Below are positions 5,625 to 8,341 of a DNA stretch of 8,341 nucleotides, piece after piece. This DNA is from Anaerolineales bacterium. GTDB taxonomy: Bacteria; Chloroflexota; Anaerolineae; Anaerolineales; E44-bin32. The stretch is taken from the NCBI GenBank assembly GCA_023250385.1, contig JAHFAU010000084.1:1-8341 (forward strand), read 5' to 3'. Under the pieces are notes generated by a model that was not told the DNA's origin, did not search any database, and saw only the letters and a program-made list of their open reading frames with translations. The translations under genes and the position numbers were made by a program. The number at the start of each line of letters is the position of its first letter. The stretch's first letter is position 1.

Positions 5625-6339
5625 ACGCGCCGGCGCAGTGCTGCGGGCCGGCAGTCCAAGCGCCCTGAGCGGCTACTTGAAAGCCGTGGGTGCGGTGATC
5701 TGGAAAGATCTGACCTCCGAGCTCCGCAGCCGGGAGCTGCTCGGGAGCATGTTAGTCTTCGCGCTGCTGGTGATCCTGATTTTCAATTTCGCGCTGGAGT
5801 TGGACATCCGCACCCGCCAATCTGTAACCTCAGGCGTGCTGTGGGTCACGTTCGCCTTTGCGGGAACGTTGGGCTTGAACCGCTCCATGGCGGTCGAGCG
5901 GGAGCGTGGCTGCCTGGACGGGTTGCTGCTAGCCCCGGTCGATCGGTCGGCGCTTTTCTTCGGCAAGGCCCTCGGCAACCTGCTGTTTATGCTCATTGTG
6001 GCGGCGATCATCTTGCCGGTCTACAGCCTGCTCTACAATGCAAACCTCTTTCTGCCGGCGCTGGCAGGGGTGATTGTGCTCGGGTCGATCGGCTATGCGA
6101 CCGTCGGCACATTGTTCTCGGCGATGGCGGTCCAGGCCCGTACCCGCGATATCCTGCTGCCGATCTTGCTCTTTCCAGTCGTGCTGCCGCTGCTAATAGC
6201 CGCGGTCCGGGCCACAGATTCGATCCTGCTGGCAATTCCGCTGGCAGAGATTCGGGGCTGGTTTAACCTATTGATCGTGTATGACCTGTTGTTCATTGCG
6301 GTCGCGATCATGACCTTTGACTTTGTCGTCGAGGAATGA
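5617..6339 (+). CDS. ccmB: Haem-exporter ABC transporter permease subunit CcmB
   Basis: CcmB is the membrane partner of CcmA in the CcmABCD haem-handling complex. The product has 240 residues, about 20 more than the E. coli protein; the extra length is mainly an N-terminal Ala/Gly/Ser stretch. About six hydrophobic segments follow. Family-typical features are Ile-Trp-Lys-Asp at 28-31 with a Glu-Leu-Arg-Ser-Arg-Glu stretch just after it, and the central loop Leu-Asn-Arg-Ser-Met-Ala-Val-Glu-Arg-Glu-Arg-Gly-Cys-Leu-Asp-Gly-Leu-Leu-Leu at about 87-105, followed by Ala-Pro-Val-Asp-Arg-Ser. ATG at 5617 overlaps the ccmA stop by 8 bases, with AGGTGA at 5608-5613 just upstream. A later start at GTG 5638 is possible but has less support. 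Confidence 0.95.
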   Translation: MAERAGAVLRAGSPSALSGYLKAVGAVIWKDLTSELRSRELLGSMLVFALLVILIFNFALELDIRTRQSVTSGVLWVTFAFAGTLGLNRSMAVERERGCLDGLLLAPVDRSALFFGKALGNLLFMLIVAAIILPVYSLLYNANLFLPALAGVIVLGSIGYATVGTLFSAMAVQARTRDILLPILLFPVVLPLLIAAVRATDSILLAIPLAEIRGWFNLLIVYDLLFIAVAIMTFDFVVEE

Positions 6340-6358
6340 ATTGTGAGTTCTTTAGATT

Positions 6359-6364
6359 GGGAGG
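6359..6364 (+). promoter_or_regulatory. Strong ribosome binding site of ccmC
   Basis: GGGAGG at 6359-6364 lies 6 bases before ATG 6371, in the 31-base gap after ccmB. It is much stronger than the sites before the genes upstream of it, so ccmC translation need not depend on coupling. Confidence 0.7.
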
Positions 6365-6370
6365 CAATCG

Positions 6371-7072
6371 ATGCAACCGATGCCCAAGACGCTTAAGATC
6401 CTGAACGGAGTGACCGCGGTGCTGCTGCTTGTCGCCCTTTGCTTGGTGTTTCTCTACGCCCCCCGGGAGGCCATCATGGGCGACGTGCAGCGGGTGTTTT
6501 ACTTCCACGTCTCGGCCGGTTGGGTGGGCGGCCTGGCCTTCCTGGTGACCGCGGTCGCCGGGGTGATCTACCTGATCCGGCGGCAGAGTCGCTGGGATCT
6601 GCTGGCGGTAGCCTCGGTGGAGATCGGGATCGTTTTCACCTTTATTAATATTGCCAGTGGCTCGATCTGGGCTCGGCCGGCCTGGAACACTTGGTGGACC
6701 TGGGACCCGCGCCTGGTGACCGCCACCATCATGGAATTGCTCTATGTGGCCTACCTGATGCTGCGCCAAGGGATCGATGATCCGGACCGGCGGGCCCGCT
6801 TCGGTTCGGTCTACGGGCTCGCGGCCTTCTTGAGCGTGCCGATCACCTTCCTGTCGATCCGCTTCTTCCGCACCATCCACCCGGTGGTGATCGGGAGCAA
6901 CGACCCCTCCGCCCAGGGGGCGTTTGACATGACGCCTCGCATGCTGCAGGCCTTCCTGTTCAGCCTGCTCACGTTCACCTTCGTCTACGTGACGCTGGTC
7001 TGGCATCGAGTGCGCTTGGGCCGGTTAGCCGAGCAGGTCGAACAGCGCAAGATGGAGATGCTGACGGCCTGA
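6371..7072 (+). CDS. ccmC: Haem-handling membrane protein CcmC
   Basis: CcmC binds haem on the outer face of the membrane and loads it onto CcmE. The product has 233 residues, close to the family norm, with six hydrophobic segments. The tryptophan-rich loop is Trp105-Asn-Thr-Trp-Trp-Thr-Trp-Asp112-Pro-Arg. The two expected axial histidines are His46, in Phe-Tyr-Phe-His-Val-Ser before helix 2, and His170, in Thr-Ile-His-Pro-Val-Val; these match E. coli H60 and H184 in setting. The charged C-terminal tail is cytoplasmic. ATG at 6371 has a GGGAGG at 6359-6364; a second in-frame ATG at 6380 is less well placed. It follows ccmB by 31 bases and precedes the ccmD-like gene, the standard order. Confidence 0.96.
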   Translation: MQPMPKTLKILNGVTAVLLLVALCLVFLYAPREAIMGDVQRVFYFHVSAGWVGGLAFLVTAVAGVIYLIRRQSRWDLLAVASVEIGIVFTFINIASGSIWARPAWNTWWTWDPRLVTATIMELLYVAYLMLRQGIDDPDRRARFGSVYGLAAFLSVPITFLSIRFFRTIHPVVIGSNDPSAQGAFDMTPRMLQAFLFSLLTFTFVYVTLVWHRVRLGRLAEQVEQRKMEMLTA

Positions 7073-7118
7073 AACGGGTTTTGCGAGAGGATCCGACATT
7101 GATCCGGGGAGAGACGCG

Positions 7119-7298
7119 ATGATGCTGCAAGAGGTGACGCCGGACACGTTCGGGTACATGCTGTTCGGGTACGGAGTGATCCTGGGGACGATGGCACTCT
7201 TCGTACTGAGTCTGGTCAACCGCTTTCGCAACTTGAGGAAAGACCTGGAATTGCTCGAGGAGATCAAGCACTCAGGCGCCAAGACCGAGAATTCGTAG
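7119..7298 (+). CDS. ccmD: Small single-helix protein, CcmD-like
   Basis: The reading frame encodes 59 residues. A short acidic N-terminus is followed by one membrane helix (about 13-33), then a basic patch Asn-Arg-Phe-Arg-Asn-Leu-Arg-Lys (34-41) and an acidic helical tail. The size, the N-out/C-in topology by the positive-inside rule, and the place directly after ccmC match CcmD, which stabilises CcmC and helps release holo-CcmE. CcmD sequences are too variable for motif recognition, so the call rests on topology and context. A purine-rich GGGGAGAG at 7106-7113 lies 5 bases before ATG 7119; a second ATG at 7122 could also start. The gap after ccmC is 46 bases and contains a small GGATC/GATCC inverted repeat at about 7089-7105. 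Confidence 0.82.
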   Translation: MMLQEVTPDTFGYMLFGYGVILGTMALFVLSLVNRFRNLRKDLELLEEIKHSGAKTENS

Positions 7299-7436
7299 GT
7301 AACTTCCAAACCCTCCCTAGCTAGCCCCACTTTCCACCCACTGTTCGTTACGCCGCTTCAATCCCGACCAACTTCGTAACGCTTCCGTTGCGCTCGTTGG
7401 GCACAATGAGTGGGAGAACTACGAAGGAGGCATTCG
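7299..7436 (+). other. Intergenic gap after the ccm cluster
   Basis: This 138-base stretch has lower purine content on the + strand than its surroundings and no open frame of note. It contains a palindrome CTAGCTAG at 7317-7324, a 7-bp inverted repeat CGTTACG (7346-7352) / CGTAACG (7375-7381), and a strong Shine-Dalgarno site at its end. No hairpin with a T-run and no convincing -35/-10 pair was found. It is the likeliest place for the ccm transcript to end and the next unit to begin, but the sequence does not prove it. Confidence 0.4.
7424..7430 (+). promoter_or_regulatory. Strong ribosome binding site of the first downstream membrane-protein gene
   Basis: AAGGAGG at 7424-7430 is 6 bases before ATG 7437, the best Shine-Dalgarno match in the window. 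It rules out an earlier in-frame GTG at 7410, which would place this site inside the gene. Confidence 0.8.
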
Positions 7437-7841
7437 ATGAGATCCTGGTTTGGTTCGTTGGACGGAGCCTTGGTTATCTCGGGCGTTGCCCTGCTGAGCC
7501 TGCTCTGGCGGTCACTGCTGGACATCCGCTACGTGTTGACTGAGGACGTGCCCGAGGCCGGCAAAGGCACGACCGCAGCCTGGACATTGATTATCGTGGC
7601 CATCATCGGGCTTTGGATCTGGGCGCTGCTGGCCGCTCAGGCTGGAGCGCGAAGCGGTTTGACGGTCCTCTTCGCGCTTGCGATCATTACCGGCCTGTTG
7701 GGTGGGCTGGCTTCGCTGCTGGCCTTCCGCCCGATCATGCCGAGCGCCCGGCCGATGGGTGACATTGCCATCTGGTCCAACCTGGTGACCGGCAGCTTGG
7801 CAGCGATTTCGGTGGCCTTCCGCCTGTGGGGTAGGGCGTAA
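7437..7841 (+). CDS. Four-helix integral membrane protein of unknown function
   Basis: This gene is not recognised. The product has 134 residues with four hydrophobic segments at about 10-28, 47-68, 74-97 and 108-130. A polar loop at 35-46 contains Thr-Glu-Asp-Val-Pro-Glu-Ala-Gly-Lys. There are no cysteines or histidines, and no metal, haem or nucleotide motif is visible. It does not look like a cytochrome maturation component. It could be a small membrane subunit of a neighbouring complex or a stand-alone protein. The start at ATG 7437 is set by AAGGAGG at 7424-7430. It is 138 bases from the ccmD-like gene, so it may be a separate transcription unit. Hydrophobic composition and codon usage are consistent with a real gene. 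Confidence 0.78.
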   Translation: MRSWFGSLDGALVISGVALLSLLWRSLLDIRYVLTEDVPEAGKGTTAAWTLIIVAIIGLWIWALLAAQAGARSGLTVLFALAIITGLLGGLASLLAFRPIMPSARPMGDIAIWSNLVTGSLAAISVAFRLWGRA

Positions 7842-7928
7842 TGAGGCAAATGCCTGTGAGGTTTCACCAGTCGCACCGCGCTGGAAAGTCACGATCTTGT
7901 GCAGCGACCTCCAAGGGTTAGGCTGGCT

Positions 7929-8341
7929 ATGAATGCCGCCCTGACTGCCGGCGCCCTGTCCGGCATCGCAGGTTTGTTCGCATTCCTGGTCATCCACCAT
8001 TTCTGGATCCGGCCGATCTGGTTCATCCTGCCGATGGGCCTCCCGATCGCGGCCGGGGGTGGGCTGGCGGTCGGGTGGGCCTACGCGGAGATGCTGCCTG
8101 GGCTGCCGCCGCGACCGTGGTCCGTCCTGGCGCTGATCGCCGTGATCGCGGCCTGCCTGATCCCGGCGGCAATCCTGGCCGAACTGCGGCCGCCGCTGTT
8201 TACGGGGATGAGCGAGAACGCGCGGCTCACGGTAAGTACGGGCCGTGCAGTCGCGATCTTTGTGTTCCAGTTGCTGGGAACAGCGACCGCCATCGGTGGA
8301 TTGGCCGGGTGGTGGATCGGGGGCAACGGACGGGCTGCAAT
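7929..8341 (+). CDS. Multi-helix membrane protein of unknown function (partial, 3' end missing)
   Basis: From ATG 7929 the frame stays open to the right edge, giving 137 complete codons. The product is very hydrophobic, with probable helices at about 9-27, 30-52, 61-82 and 108-132. Visible features are a His23-His24 pair at the end of helix 1 followed by Trp-Ile-Arg-Pro, an Ala-Tyr-Ala-Glu at 51-54, and a Glu-Leu-Arg-Pro-Pro stretch after helix 3. No signal-peptide cleavage site or known motif is seen. A weak AGG at 7919-7921 lies 7 bases before the start. It is 87 bases after the preceding membrane-protein gene on the same strand. I do not recognise the family. The His pair could bind a metal or haem, but a pair at a membrane edge is not diagnostic. 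Confidence 0.7.
   Translation, partial: MNAALTAGALSGIAGLFAFLVIHHFWIRPIWFILPMGLPIAAGGGLAVGWAYAEMLPGLPPRPWSVLALIAVIAACLIPAAILAELRPPLFTGMSENARLTVSTGRAVAIFVFQLLGTATAIGGLAGWWIGGNGRAA

Noticed and set aside
7346..7381. Inverted repeat CGTTACG/CGTAACG as terminator or operator
   Set aside because: Only 7 bp with a 22-base loop, no T-run, and the arms do not extend. It is too short to claim by eye.
7400..7410. CACAAT at 7402-7407 as a -10 promoter element
   Set aside because: No acceptable -35 hexamer is found 16-18 bases upstream.
7410..7436. GTG at 7410 as start of the four-helix membrane protein
   Set aside because: It would place the best Shine-Dalgarno site of the window inside the gene and add a charged N-terminus; ATG 7437 is clearly better.
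7844..7855. AGGCAAATGCCT inverted repeat after the four-helix gene as a terminator
   Set aside because: The loop would be only 2 bases, the stem 5 bp, and no T-run follows.
1..8341. CRISPR arrays, tRNA or rRNA genes, insertion sequences
   Set aside because: No spaced direct repeats, tRNA-like cloverleaf, rRNA-like segment, transposase or terminal repeats were seen on either strand.

Overview
The window is almost entirely one gene cluster for c-type cytochrome maturation (System I, Ccm), read on the + strand. It starts inside the 3' end of ccmE. The order is ccmE (partial), ccmF, ccmH, ccmG, a CcmI-like zinc-ribbon protein, a lipoprotein with a cytoplasmic tail, ccmA, ccmB, ccmC and ccmD. Two unrecognised membrane-protein genes follow; the last runs off the end. 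The DNA is GC-rich. The CxxxY-type CcmE, the four-cysteine CcmH and the zinc-ribbon protein beside ccmA together suggest a Chloroflexota-like bacterium (Anaerolineae or relatives). That assignment is an inference from memory of such clusters, not a search result.

Region 1-2213: the last 25 residues of CcmE carry a Cys-Pro-Thr-Arg-Tyr motif, the CxxxY variant of the usual His haem-attachment site. An 80-base gap holds a strong 11-bp hairpin just before the ribosome binding site of ccmF. CcmF is complete and keeps all four expected haem-ligand histidines. Region 2217-4933: four genes are packed with 3-4 base gaps or stop/start overlaps. Two of them seem to use weak starts (CTG for ccmG, TTG for the lipoprotein), each giving a far better membrane anchor or signal peptide than the alternatives. 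Region 4926-7298: ccmA and ccmB overlap by 8 bases, then come ccmC and a 59-codon ccmD-like gene. Region 7299-8341: a 138-base gap without a clear promoter or terminator, a four-helix membrane protein with a strong ribosome binding site, an 87-base gap, and a second membrane protein cut by the window end.

How the parts should work together, from family knowledge: CcmA and CcmB form an ABC transporter that, with CcmC and CcmD, loads haem onto CcmE and releases it. CcmF takes haem from CcmE and attaches it to apocytochrome. CcmH and CcmG keep the CxxCH cysteines of the apocytochrome reduced. The two extra proteins between ccmG and ccmA share a short helical-hairpin signature resembling the N-terminal part of CcmI. 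One is tipped with a zinc ribbon; the other is a tail on an extracytoplasmic lipoprotein. They are the least explained part of the locus and the best candidates for something new. The rest is a variant of a known pathway, not a new system.
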